DNA of 64,000 nt from Nannocystis punicea (GTDB taxonomy: Bacteria > Myxococcota_A > Polyangia > Nannocystales > Nannocystaceae), in NCBI RefSeq assembly GCF_026965555.1, contig NZ_CP114040.1, positions 5,208,001 through 5,272,000 on the forward strand, written 5' to 3'. Positions 51,466 through 61,500 of this stretch are shown here, in pieces. The position numbers and the translations under genes were made by a program. Numbering within the stretch: position 1 is the first letter of the stretch; each line of letters starts with the position of its first letter. The notes under the pieces are model-generated. The model was given only the letters and a program-made list of their open reading frames with translations, ran no database searches and was not told the origin of the DNA.

Positions 51466-54400
51466 ATGCCCAGCGTCGATCCAAAGCAAGAGACCCCTGT
51501 AAACCCGGTTGTTGGCGGTGAAAATGGGCGCTACGTCGCGCGCCACAAGATCCGCGTGGTGACGGCGGCAGCGCTGTTCGACGGCCACGACGCCGCGATC
51601 GGCGTGATGCGCCGGGTGCTGCAGGCGGGCGGCGCGGAGGTGATCCATCTCGGCCACAACCGCGGCGCGGAGGAGGTCGTCGACGCGGCGATCCAGGAGG
51701 ACGCGCAGGCGATCGCGGTCAGCTCCTACCAGGGCGGCCACATCGAATACTTCAAGTACATGGTCGACCTCCTGCGCGCGAAGGGGGCCGGGCACATTAC
51801 CGTATGGGGAGGCGGCGGCGGCGTCATCGTCCCGCGCGAGATCGAGGAGCTCCACGCGTACGGAGTGCAGCGCATCTTCAGCCCCGAGGACGGGCGGCGC
51901 CACGGGCTCACGGGGATGATCGACATGATCCTCGCGGGCGCCGACTTCGCCACCGCGCCCGCCGATCCGGAGGCCGAACTCTCGGCGCTGTGCGAGCCGG
52001 GAGCGCTGGCCGCGGCCGAACACAAGAGCCGGCTGGCGCGGCTGATGACTGCGGTCGAGGCGGCGGTCGCGGCGGGCGGCGAGCAGCCGCTGCTGACGGC
52101 CGTGCGCGCCGATGCGGGCGGGCCGCGGGCGCCGGTGCTCGGCATCACCGGCACCGGCGGCGCGGGCAAGTCGTCCCTGACCGACGAGCTGCTGGCACGC
52201 CTGCTGCGAGACCACCCCGAGCGCCGGATCGCGGTGGTGTCGGTCGACCCGACGCGGCGGCGCACCGGCGGCGCGCTGCTCGGCGATCGCATCCGCATGA
52301 ACGCGCTGCGCGACCCACGAGTGATGATGCGCAGCCTGGCCACCCGCGCGGCCGGGGTCGAGCTGTCGCGCGCGACCGACGACATCGTGCGGCTGCTGCA
52401 GCGCGTCGGCTACGACCTGGTGATCGTCGAGACGTCGGGCATCGGTCAGGGCGACGCAGAGGTCACGCGAATCGCCGACCTCTGCCTTTACGTGATGACC
52501 GCCGAGTACGGGGCGCCGAGTCAGCTCGAGAAGATCGAGATGCTCGACGCGGCGCAATTCATCGCGGTCAACAAGTTCGAGCACAAGGGCAGCAAGGACG
52601 CGCTCCGCGACGTCCGCAAGCAGGTCCGGCGCAACCGCGAGATCCCGTATTCGGTGCCCGACGACAAGCTGCCGGTGTTCGGCACCGTCGCCAGTCGATT
52701 CTTCGATCGCGGCGTCAACGGGCTGTACGCGGCGCTGTGCGAGGCGCTCAGCGAGCGGCGGCCGGACGCGCCGTGGACGTGCTCGATCGCGGCGGCGCTC
52801 CGCGCGGTCGTCTCGGACATCAGCGATTTGATCCCGTCGGAGCGGCAACATTACCTGGCGGAGATCGTGCGACAGGTCCGCGGATACAAGGCACGGGTCA
52901 AGCGGCAGGTCCAGCTGGCGCGCGAGATCGGGGCGCTGACGACGGCGCAGCGGCTGCTCGCCGACGAGGCCGATTCACAGGCGTTCGCGCGCAAGCGCGA
53001 GGAGCTGCGCGGGCAGCTCGACTCCGACACGCGGCGGGCGCTCGACGAGCTGCCGAAGCTGTTCGCGGCCTATCGCGAGCCGGAGTTCGTGGTGAAGATC
53101 CGGCAGTCTCAGGTCCGCTACCCGACCCAGGTGCAGACGCTGTCGGGCACGACGCAGCCGCGCGTGGCGGTGCCGCGCGACGACGAGCCGGGGGCGCTGG
53201 TGCGGTTCGCGTTGCTCGAGAACCTGCCGGGTTACTTCCCGTTCACCGCCGGCGTGTTCCCGTTCAAGCGCGAGGGCGAGGATCCGAAGCGGATGTTCGC
53301 CGGCGAGGGCGGGCCGGCCCGCACCAACGAGCGCTTCCACTTCCTGTCGAGCGGCGAGCCGGCCAAGCGGCTGTCGACCGCGTTCGACTCGGTGACGCTG
53401 TACGGCTGGGACCCCGACGAGCGGCCGGACGTGTTCGGCAAGATCGGCGAGAGCGGTGTCAGCATCTGCACGCTCGACGACGCCAAGCTGCTGTATCGCG
53501 GCTTCGATCTGTGCGATGCGGCGACGTCGGTCAGCATGACGATCAACGGACCGGCGCCGATCCTGCTGGCCTTCTACATGAACACCGCGATCGATCAGCA
53601 GGTCGAGCGCGAGGAGGCAATGCTCGGGCGCGCGGTCACGGAGGGGGAGCGGGCGGCGATCGCCGATCGCACGCTGCAGGTCGTGCGCGGCACGGTGCAG
53701 GCCGACATCCTCAAGGAGGACCAGGCGCAGAACACCTGCATCTTCTCGATCGAGTTCGCCCTGCGGATGATGGGAGACATCCAGGAGTACTTCATTCAGA
53801 AGAAGGTGCGGAACTACTACTCGGTGTCGATCAGCGGCTATCACATCGCCGAGGCGGGGGCGAACCCGATCACGCAGCTGGCGTTCACGCTGTCGAACGG
53901 GTTCACGTTCGTCGAGTACTACCGGGCCCGCGGCCTCGCCGTCGACGACTTCGCGCCCAACCTGAGCTTCTTCTTCTCGAACGGCCTCGACAGCGAGTAC
54001 ACGGTGATCGGCCGGGTCGCGCGCAGGATCTGGGCAATCGCCATGCGCGATCTCTACGGCGCCGACGAGCGCAGTCAGAAGCTGAAATATCACATCCAGA
54101 CGTCCGGCCGCTCGCTCCACGCGATGGAGATCGACTTCAACGACATCCGCACGACCCTGCAGGCGCTGTTCGCCTACTACGATCACTGCAATAGTCTGCA
54201 CACGAACGCATACGACGAGGCGATCACGACGCCGACCGAGGCGAGCGTACGGCGGGCGATGGCGATCCAGCTCATCATCACCCGCGAGCAGGGTCTGGCG
54301 AAGACCGAGAACATGCTGCAGGGCAGCTATATCGTCGACGAGTTGACCGAACTGGTGGAGGAGGCGGTGCTCGCCGAATTCCTCCGACTCGACGAGCGCG

Positions 54401-54792
54401 GCGGGGTGCTCGGGGCGATGGAGCGGCAATACCAGCGAGGGAAGATCCAGGACGAGAGCCTGCTCTATGAACAGCGCAAACATTCGGGCGATCTCCCGAT
54501 CATCGGAGTGAACACCTTCATCAACCCCAACCGGTCGGGCGACGAGGAGGCTGCCGGCCTCAACCTGACGCGCGCGAGCCACGCCGAGAAGACGGCTCAG
54601 ATCGACCGTTTGCGGGCGTTTCAGGCCCGTCACGCGGAGGCGGCAGCCGCGGCGCTCGAGCGGCTGCGGCAAGTCGCGTTGTCGGGTGGCAACACTTTCG
54701 CCGCGCTGATGGAGACGGCACGAGTCTGCAGTTTGGGACAGATCTCCAGGGCGTTGTTCGAGGTCGGCGGCGAGTATCGTCGCTCGATGTGA
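51466..54792 (+). CDS. icmF: Fused isobutyryl-CoA mutase-type B12 enzyme (IcmF)
   Basis: 1108 residues. Order of domains: adenosylcobalamin-binding domain (FDGHDAAIGV, AVSSYQGG, WGGGGG), a G-protein chaperone of the MeaI type with P-loop GITGTGGAGKSS, then the acyl-CoA mutase TIM barrel (NLPGYFPFTAGVFPFKREGEDPKRMFAGEG, GESGVSICTLDDAKLLY). This order identifies IcmF, which interconverts isobutyryl- and butyryl-CoA and repairs its cofactor with its own GTPase. The full length is present. I saw no good palindrome copy inside, in keeping with the exclusion of the repeat from conserved enzymes. It is divergent from the extensin-like gene. Confidence 0.96.
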   Translation: MPSVDPKQETPVNPVVGGENGRYVARHKIRVVTAAALFDGHDAAIGVMRRVLQAGGAEVIHLGHNRGAEEVVDAAIQEDAQAIAVSSYQGGHIEYFKYMVDLLRAKGAGHITVWGGGGGVIVPREIEELHAYGVQRIFSPEDGRRHGLTGMIDMILAGADFATAPADPEAELSALCEPGALAAAEHKSRLARLMTAVEAAVAAGGEQPLLTAVRADAGGPRAPVLGITGTGGAGKSSLTDELLARLLRDHPERRIAVVSVDPTRRRTGGALLGDRIRMNALRDPRVMMRSLATRAAGVELSRATDDIVRLLQRVGYDLVIVETSGIGQGDAEVTRIADLCLYVMTAEYGAPSQLEKIEMLDAAQFIAVNKFEHKGSKDALRDVRKQVRRNREIPYSVPDDKLPVFGTVASRFFDRGVNGLYAALCEALSERRPDAPWTCSIAAALRAVVSDISDLIPSERQHYLAEIVRQVRGYKARVKRQVQLAREIGALTTAQRLLADEADSQAFARKREELRGQLDSDTRRALDELPKLFAAYREPEFVVKIRQSQVRYPTQVQTLSGTTQPRVAVPRDDEPGALVRFALLENLPGYFPFTAGVFPFKREGEDPKRMFAGEGGPARTNERFHFLSSGEPAKRLSTAFDSVTLYGWDPDERPDVFGKIGESGVSICTLDDAKLLYRGFDLCDAATSVSMTINGPAPILLAFYMNTAIDQQVEREEAMLGRAVTEGERAAIADRTLQVVRGTVQADILKEDQAQNTCIFSIEFALRMMGDIQEYFIQKKVRNYYSVSISGYHIAEAGANPITQLAFTLSNGFTFVEYYRARGLAVDDFAPNLSFFFSNGLDSEYTVIGRVARRIWAIAMRDLYGADERSQKLKYHIQTSGRSLHAMEIDFNDIRTTLQALFAYYDHCNSLHTNAYDEAITTPTEASVRRAMAIQLIITREQGLAKTENMLQGSYIVDELTELVEEAVLAEFLRLDERGGVLGAMERQYQRGKIQDESLLYEQRKHSGDLPIIGVNTFINPNRSGDEEAAGLNLTRASHAEKTAQIDRLRAFQARHAEAAAAALERLRQVALSGGNTFAALMETARVCSLGQISRALFEVGGEYRRSM

Positions 54793-54884
54793 GGACTGAG
54801 GATGCAGGTCAGGTGGGATGAAATTGCCTGTGAGTGTGCAAATAGATTCCATCGTGTCCAAAGTCTTGTGCTAGCCTAGAGGCC

Positions 54885-55436
54885 ATGTCCAAGTACGACG
54901 TGTCCCTGGTGTCCGCGGTCGAAGGCCGTAAGCGCCAGATCCTCGTGGATCTGCTGCGCCAGAACTCCGAGCTGACGCTCGGCGAATTGCATCAATTGTC
55001 CAAAGGGGAGCTCGGCAAGCTCCTCAGCTCGATCACTGTCCAGGAGCTCTTGCACGGCGAAGGCGCCGCCCGCGAAGCCGCGAGCGGGGGAGCCAAGCTG
55101 CTTCGCCCCGGGCGGCCCGGCCGCAAGCCGGTGGCGAAAGCGCCCGCCGAGAGCAAGCCCGCCAAGGAGGCCGCGGCGCCGGCCAAGGCCGCCAAGGGCG
55201 CCAAGGCTGAGCCCGCTGCCGAGGTGAACACCCGCACGCCGTCGGGCCGCGAGGCGTTCGACCAGAGCGTGTTCGAGGTGCTCAAGTCCATCGGCGGTCC
55301 GGCCGGGGCCGGGGAGATCCAGCGCCGCGTCGGTGGCACCAACATGCAGGTGCGCTCGGCGGTCAACCGCCTGATCGAGGCCGGCCAGGTGACCTGGACC
55401 GGCAAGGCCCGCGGCACACGTTACCGCGTCGCCTGA
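54885..55436 (+). CDS. AT-hook DNA-binding protein, nucleoid-associated type
   Basis: 183 residues. An N-terminal helical domain (VEGRKRQILVDLLRQNSELTLGELHQL) is followed by an AT-hook core (RPGRPGRKP), a Lys/Ala/Pro-rich linker, and a C-terminal winged-helix-like segment (VFEVLKSIGGPAGAGEIQRRVG, VRSAVNRLIEAGQVTWTGKARGTRY). Such proteins bind DNA broadly; no target is visible. The gene stands between icmF and a lipoprotein gene. Confidence 0.8.
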   Translation: MSKYDVSLVSAVEGRKRQILVDLLRQNSELTLGELHQLSKGELGKLLSSITVQELLHGEGAAREAASGGAKLLRPGRPGRKPVAKAPAESKPAKEAAAPAKAAKGAKAEPAAEVNTRTPSGREAFDQSVFEVLKSIGGPAGAGEIQRRVGGTNMQVRSAVNRLIEAGQVTWTGKARGTRYRVA

Positions 55437-55572
55437 GTACACGGTCGTCTTGCACCGGTGGAGCCGGTCGCCCAGTCGCCTGCGAGGCGACCGTGCGATC
55501 GGCTTCGTCGTGCGGCCCGTTGCGCAGACAGTTGCACACGTCGCAGGCCCGCAGTTGCGCTACGCTGGCGTT

Positions 55573-56487
55573 GTGGGACGCCTGATCCGAACCTCCGCCC
55601 AACTGTCCACCTTCGCCGCAATCGTCGCGCTGGCGGTCGGCTGTTCGCGTGAGCCCAAGGGCACGACCGCGGGCGTGGACACGACCTCCACCACGGCGCC
55701 GACGAGCGGCGACAGCGAGACGACGTCCGGCACGCCGACCGGGACGACCACCTCGACCTCGGAGACGCCGCCGACCACGACGATGGCGATCGCCGATATG
55801 GGGAGTATCGGCGCCCAGTGCAGCCTGTTCATGCAGGACTGCCCGGCCGAACAGAAGTGCACCGCGTGGAACGAAGACGGCGGGCCGTTCCCCAACGGCA
55901 CCCGCTGCGTGCCGGTCGACACCAACCCGGCGCTCCCCGGCGAGGACTGCGTGGTGCCGGGCAAGTTCGGCGACGGCATCGACAACTGCGCCAAGGGCTC
56001 GCTTTGCCTCGACCTCGAGAACACCGGCAAGGCGACCTGCGTCGCCTACTGCACCGGCAGCATGGACGCGCCCAAGTGCCCGCAGCCCGAGGACCGCTGC
56101 GCGTTCCTGTTCGAGCCGACGGTCCCGGTGTGCTTCAGCAAGTGCGACCCGCTGCTGCAAGACTGCAGCGCCGGCGAGACGTGCGTGCCCAACGAGGCCG
56201 CTCTCGGCGCGCCGCACTTCGTCTGCATGCCGCGCGTGTTCCCCCAGCTCGGCAAGTACGGCGATTCCTGCTACGCGCTGTCGGGCTGCGATCCGGGCAA
56301 CCTGTGCATCTACGGCGAGAACCTGCCGAGCTGCAAAACCCCGTACTGCTGCTCGGTGTGGTGCGACCTCGAATCGCCGGACTCCTGCCTCGAGTACGAC
56401 CCGACGCTGAGCTGCGTGCCGTGGTTCGAGGAAGGCGCCGCCACGCCGGGCTACGAGACAGTCGGTATCTGCGGCGTCATGCAGTAG
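55573..56487 (+). CDS. Cys-rich lipoprotein with Thr-rich linker
   Basis: 304 residues from a GTG at 55573; earlier in-frame ATG codons would bury the signal. The N-terminus is VGRLIRTSAQLSTFAAIVALAVGC, with lipobox LAVGC. A Thr/Ser linker of about 55 residues follows, then some 24 Cys in a series of small disulphide-type units (CSLFMQDCPAEQKCTAW, CDPLLQDCSAGETC, CDPGNLC, CKTPYCCSVWC). Probably a surface protein. It ends 4 bp before the convergent PI-PLC-like gene. Confidence 0.82.
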   Translation: MGRLIRTSAQLSTFAAIVALAVGCSREPKGTTAGVDTTSTTAPTSGDSETTSGTPTGTTTSTSETPPTTTMAIADMGSIGAQCSLFMQDCPAEQKCTAWNEDGGPFPNGTRCVPVDTNPALPGEDCVVPGKFGDGIDNCAKGSLCLDLENTGKATCVAYCTGSMDAPKCPQPEDRCAFLFEPTVPVCFSKCDPLLQDCSAGETCVPNEAALGAPHFVCMPRVFPQLGKYGDSCYALSGCDPGNLCIYGENLPSCKTPYCCSVWCDLESPDSCLEYDPTLSCVPWFEEGAATPGYETVGICGVMQ

Positions 56488-56491
56488 CGCG

Positions 56492-57592
56492 TCACAGCGC
56501 CTCGATCGCCGCCGGCGTGCACTCCGGCGGCGCCGTGCGCGGGTTGCAGCGCGATGGCGTGCCGTCGGGGATGACGAACACGTAGTCGTACTTGTCGCCC
56601 TTGGGCGGCGGATAGTCGGTGCTGATGAAATGGGCGCCGCTCGCCAGCGCCGCCGCGCCGCGCGAGGTGTCGCCGGCGCTGGGCTCGATGTTGTCCGCGT
56701 CGGCGCGGGTGCGCACGATGTGGCCGGCCGCCACCGCCGCGTCGATCCGCGCCGCGTCGCCGACCGGATCGTTGAGCGAGTGGACGGCCGCGAACGGCAG
56801 CGTCAGGTCGCCGAATGCGTCGGGGAACAGCAGGCGCCCCGCCGTCGAGGTGCCGCCCGCAGTGTACGCGTCGCGCCACTTGCCGCCGTCGTGCAGGACC
56901 AGCAGCAGCTTGCCGCGCGCGTCGTCGATCGCCGGCCAGCCGCCCGCGGCCAGGCCGTCGCGCAGATTGGCGGCACCGCCCTGGACGTCGTCGGGCAAGA
57001 CCAACCGGTCCTCGGGCCAGATTGACAGGATCTGTGATTCGAGGGTCGAGAGCAGCTCCTGCGCGCCGGCCGGATCGAACGCGCTCTTGACCTCGAGCAT
57101 CACGTACAGCGGGTGATGCATGAGATGTCCGTCGGACCATGTCTTCAAGGTCATCAAGCAGTCGACGAGCGTCGCGCAGGTCGAGGACGTGTCGAGCAGG
57201 TCGATGTGATAGACGTCGATCGGCTCGCCGGCGCCGCGGAACCAGATGTCGAGCTCGAACTTGCGAGCGCCCTGCTGCTCCAGCTGCTGGTCGAGCGGCA
57301 GGTGCGTGTAGTCCCACTCCTTGACCAGAGTGCCGGGCGAGAGGTGATAGCTGTTGTGAGTCCCGAGCGCCTGCAGCTGATGCAGCCGCAGGCGCCCGTC
57401 GGGCTCCATGTCGGTGGTCGGGGCGTCGGTGGTCGGGGCGTCGGTGGTCGAGGTCGCGTCGCCGGTGGTGGTCGTGCCAGTGGTGGTGGCGCCGGTCTCG
57501 GCCGCGGTGGTGGACGCATCGGTGGTGGCAGCCGGGCCGCCGCAAGCGGCCATCGTCCACACGAACCAGCACAGCGGCGCGAGGCGGATCAT
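56492..57592 (-). CDS. Calcium-dependent PI-PLC-like phosphodiesterase lipoprotein
   Basis: 366 residues. Signal peptide and lipobox (WTMAAC), Thr/Asp linker, then a domain with the PI-PLC-like barrel signatures LGTHNSYHLSP (first catalytic His), RKFELDIWF (metal-binding Glu/Asp) and VYHIDLLD (second His). This matches the Ca2+-dependent phosphoinositide phospholipase C family. It would act outside the cell on phospholipid or glycerophosphodiester substrates. Chained palindromes at 57123 and 57137 fall within the domain (LKTWSDGHL). Confidence 0.83.
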   Translation of the reverse strand: MIRLAPLCWFVWTMAACGGPAATTDASTTAAETGATTTGTTTTGDATSTTDAPTTDAPTTDMEPDGRLRLHQLQALGTHNSYHLSPGTLVKEWDYTHLPLDQQLEQQGARKFELDIWFRGAGEPIDVYHIDLLDTSSTCATLVDCLMTLKTWSDGHLMHHPLYVMLEVKSAFDPAGAQELLSTLESQILSIWPEDRLVLPDDVQGGAANLRDGLAAGGWPAIDDARGKLLLVLHDGGKWRDAYTAGGTSTAGRLLFPDAFGDLTLPFAAVHSLNDPVGDAARIDAAVAAGHIVRTRADADNIEPSAGDTSRGAAALASGAHFISTDYPPPKGDKYDYVFVIPDGTPSRCNPRTAPPECTPAAIEAL

Positions 57593-57610
57593 GCCGCGAT
57601 CGTACCGGGG

Positions 57611-58372
57611 TCAGTACACGCAGTCGAGGGTGGCCTCATGGACCACGGGGACGTCGACGCCGCCGCTGGTGAAGGTGAGGTCGAGGCGGTAGGGCTGATT
57701 GCAGAAGCCGCACCCGGGGGTGGGGGCACCCTTCTGTTTCATCTGCTCCTGATTGAGGGTCTCACCCGGCCCGACCGGGCCGCTCTGGGTCGGGATCACG
57801 GTGATGTCGTGGACGCTCGGCATGTCGTTCGGCGACAGGGTGATCGTCGCCTTCGTCAGCGCGGCGGAGGACGTCTCGAGGCCCTGGGAATTGTCGTAGA
57901 CCACGGTCCACCAGCCGAGGATGTTGTCGGGCTCGACGATGGGCTGGCAATTGGCGTAGAGGACGACCTCCTTGAGCTCGATCGCCAGCGGCTCGCCGAC
58001 CGGCGTGTCCGTCGTGCTGTCCGAAGAGACAGTCGAGTCGGTGTCGACCTCGGTGGCGCTGCCGCCGGTGGTCGAGGTCGAGGTCGCGTCCGTGTCGGTC
58101 GCCACGGCCGTATCGGTGGAGTCGGTCGCGGTGGTGCCCGTGGTCGTGGTGGTCGTGTCGACGCCGGTGGTCTCGCCCATGCTCTCGCCGGTCGAAGCGG
58201 TCGAGGTGATGGTCGTGCTGGTGGTCGGGCCGGAAGTCGGTCCGGGATCGGTGGAACCGCCGGTGGTGGTGTCGGTCGTCGCCCCGGTGCCGGTCGAGGC
58301 GCCGCCGCTGTCACCGCACGCGGCAATGAAGAGTAGTGAGGTGAATAGGCCAAGGCTCGCGCGGAGTTTCAT
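57611..58372 (-). CDS. Lipoprotein with Thr/Asp-rich linker, unknown
   Basis: 253 residues from an ATG at 58372 (MKLRASLGLFTSLLFIAACG, a lipobox). A long Thr/Ser/Asp linker (about 100 residues) precedes a beta-rich C-terminal domain (LAIELKEVVLYANCQPIVEPDN, GWWTVVYDNSQ, PYRLDLTFTSGGVDV). No family recognised. It is 18 bp upstream of the PI-PLC-like lipoprotein on the same strand, so the two may be co-transcribed. A palindrome copy at 58015-58034 lies in the linker. Confidence 0.78.
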   Translation of the reverse strand: MKLRASLGLFTSLLFIAACGDSGGASTGTGATTDTTTGGSTDPGPTSGPTTSTTITSTASTGESMGETTGVDTTTTTTGTTATDSTDTAVATDTDATSTSTTGGSATEVDTDSTVSSDSTTDTPVGEPLAIELKEVVLYANCQPIVEPDNILGWWTVVYDNSQGLETSSAALTKATITLSPNDMPSVHDITVIPTQSGPVGPGETLNQEQMKQKGAPTPGCGFCNQPYRLDLTFTSGGVDVPVVHEATLDCVY

Positions 58373-58574
58373 GGCCGCGGAGGGTGGCAGCCTGAACCGG
58401 CCTGGGCAAGCGCACACGCCGAGGACCATCGTTCTGCAGGAGATCGCCTCGCGACTTCGCTCGCGCGTCCGCGCACTCGATCGCCGTCACCGCGTGTGTA
58501 AGCATGGGCCCCGCCTCCGCGTTTGCGTGGCGTTTTTGCTCCCCCCCTTCACCCGACTGTGAATCGAGCGCTCC

Positions 58575-61500
58575 ATGCGTGACCACGCCAACAAGCGACA
58601 GATCCGGCGCACGGCCCCGGCAGGCCTGTTCGCCGCGATGTTCTTCCTCCCGGCTTGCACCCCCAAGACTCCGCCCCCGGCCGCCGAGACCGGCACGACG
58701 CCGGAGACCGCGCAGACGCCCAAGCTCGACCTGTGGGCGGGCGTGCCGGCGATCGAGCCGGAGGCGAGCGACATCGCCAGCGAGTTGACGCCGACCACCG
58801 GGCCCAAGCCGCCCCCGAGCGTGAGCGAGAAGGTCGAGCTGCCGTTCCCGCCGCCCGCGCCCCCGAGCAAGCAGACGCAGGACCTGGTCGAGGAGGGCCC
58901 GCTGAAGATCCTCCGCACCAGCCCGACCGAGAAGGCGCCCGGGCTGGTCGGCTCGGTCACCGCGGTGTTCAACCAGCCGATGGTGCCGCTGGCCTCGATC
59001 GACGACCTCAAGCTCGAGCGCTCGCCGCTGACCATCGAGCCGCTGCCGAAGGGCAAGTTCCGCTGGCTCGGCACGCAGATGATCGCGTTCGAGCCCGAGG
59101 GCCGCATGCCGTACTCGACCACCTACACGGCCAAGGTCGTGGCGGGCGAGACGTCGACGCTGGGGACCAAGCTCACCAAAGAGGTGAAGTGGCAGTTCAC
59201 CACGCCGTCGCTCGAGGTCGAGTCGCAGTTCCCCGACGAGTACGAGTCGGCCACGCTCGACACCGTCGTGGTGGTGCGCTTCAACCAGTCCGTCGACCGC
59301 GACAAGCTGCTGGCCGCCCTGCGCGTGAAGGGCGGGGGCGGGCAGGTGAGCGTCACCGCGGTGGCGCCGGAGCAGTGGGCCGGCCTGCCCGAGCCGTTCC
59401 GCTCGTACGCGCAGCAGGGCCCGGCGGAGCGGGTGCTCGTGCTGCGGCCGGCGGCCGAGCTGACGGCCAACACCCTCTACACGCTCGAGATCCCGGCCGG
59501 CGTGTACGGCGAGGGCCCGAACCCGAGCAAGGCGATCAAGCTGAAGCTCCGCACCTATCCGCCGTTGACGCTGACCGGCCCGCGCTGCGGGTCGCAGTAC
59601 TACTGGGAATGCAACCCGACGGCGGGGCTCAACATCAACGCCTCGAACTCGCTGCTGTCGACGCCGGACGCGGAGAAGAAGGTCCGGGTCACGCCCGAGG
59701 TCCCCGACCTCAAGGTCACCGTCGCCGGCGGCATCCACCTGGCCGGCAAGTTCCGCGGCCTCGGCACCTACACGATCGAGGTCGATCCTGGCCTGAAGGA
59801 CATCCACGGCCAGGAGCTGAAGGCGCCGTACCGCAAGACTGTCACGCTGCCGGCGCTCGACGCCTCGCTGCAGTGGGCCGACCGCCCGGTCGATCCGGCC
59901 GTGCTCGAGCCCAGCCACTCCGGCCTGCTCGAGGCCAAGGCCACCGGCCTGACCTCGGTCGAGGTGCGCGCGCGGTCGTTCGATCCGTCGGAGATCCGCA
60001 AGGTCCTCACGGACCGTCACGTGCGCTACGACGGCCTGTGGCCCGAGCCGCTGCAGTCGCCGACGTGGGACAAGCTGTTCGACGTCAAGGACTCGCGGGT
60101 CGAGGCGGCGACGCTGGCGCTCGACGCCAAGGCGCTCGGCGCCGGCGCCGGCAAGTTCGTGCTGCTGGGCGCGCGCTCGAACGAGCTCGGCGAGGGCAGC
60201 TGGCACTACCGGCAGTCGCTGTCGCAGGTGGTCCAGATCACCCGCCTCGGCGTGACCGCGGCGCTCGACAGCGACAGCGGCGTCATCCTCGTCACCGACA
60301 TCGAGACCGGCGAGCCGCTGCCCGGCGTCGAGCTCGGGCTGCACAACATGGCGCTCGACGGCCCGGTGTGGTCGGGCAAGTCGGGCCCGGACGGGCTCGC
60401 GGAGCTGAAGCATGGCACGATGTACGATCAGCCGTACATCCTCGCGCGCTATCAGGGCGAGGCGGCCTACATCCCGCTGCAGCAGACGGCCGACAATTCG
60501 TGGGGCGTGTGGATGAACGGCGGCGGCGAGGACGAGCCGCGGATCTTCTTCTACAGCGACCGTCAGCCGTACAAGCCGGGCGAGACGGTGCACCTGCAAG
60601 GCATCGTCCGCGAGGAGACGCGCGGCCCCGCGGGCAAGGTCCAGCTGTGGCGCGCGGGCACGACCGCGAACTACACGGTCAACGGGCCGCGCGGCCACGA
60701 GGTCGCCAAGGGCGAGCTCAAGATCGGGCAGTTCGGCACCTTCAGCGTCGACATCCCGATCCCGGCCGACGGCGACACCGGCAGCTACAGCCTGCAGGTC
60801 AGCTCGCCGGCGGGGCTGTTCTCGAGCGAGCGCTCGTTCTACCACGCGATCGAGGTCCAGCAGTTCCGCGCGCCCGAGTTCGAGGTCAAGGTCGAGCGGC
60901 CGGCCGAGGCGCCGCTGCTGTACGGCGACACGCTGCAGGCGGAGATCCGCGCCAGCTACTTCCACGGCGCGCCCATGGTCGGGGCCCAGGCGACCTACAC
61001 TCTGCGGCGCCAGGACTCGCCGTACCGCCCGCCGGGCAGCGAGAACGAGTCGTTCACGTTCGGCCAGGGCGGCTCGGAGTGGTGGATGTGGGGCGGCGAG
61101 GGCGGCTACGGCGGCGGCCTCTACCGCGGCAAGGGCATCGGCTTCCCGACGCCGTACGGCAGCGGCATGCTGGTGCGCCAGGGCAGCGGTCAGACGGACG
61201 CGCGCGGGCTGCTGGCGGTGAGCCACTTGCTCGCCGCGGTCGAGACGCCGTGGGGCCAGAAGACGCCGGTGCCGGCGGCCGGGCCGAAGTCGGAGGAGCC
61301 GCCCGGCGCCTCGACTTACACGCTCGAGGCCAACGTCACCGACGAGAACCGGCAGTCGATCGCCGGCCGTGCGACCTACGTGGTCCACCCCGCGAGCGAG
61401 TACGCGGGCGTGCGCGCCGATCGCTCGGTCTACCGCGCCGGCGAGCGCGCCCGCCTCGAGGCGGTGGTCGTCGACGTCGACGGCAAGCGCGTCACCGGTC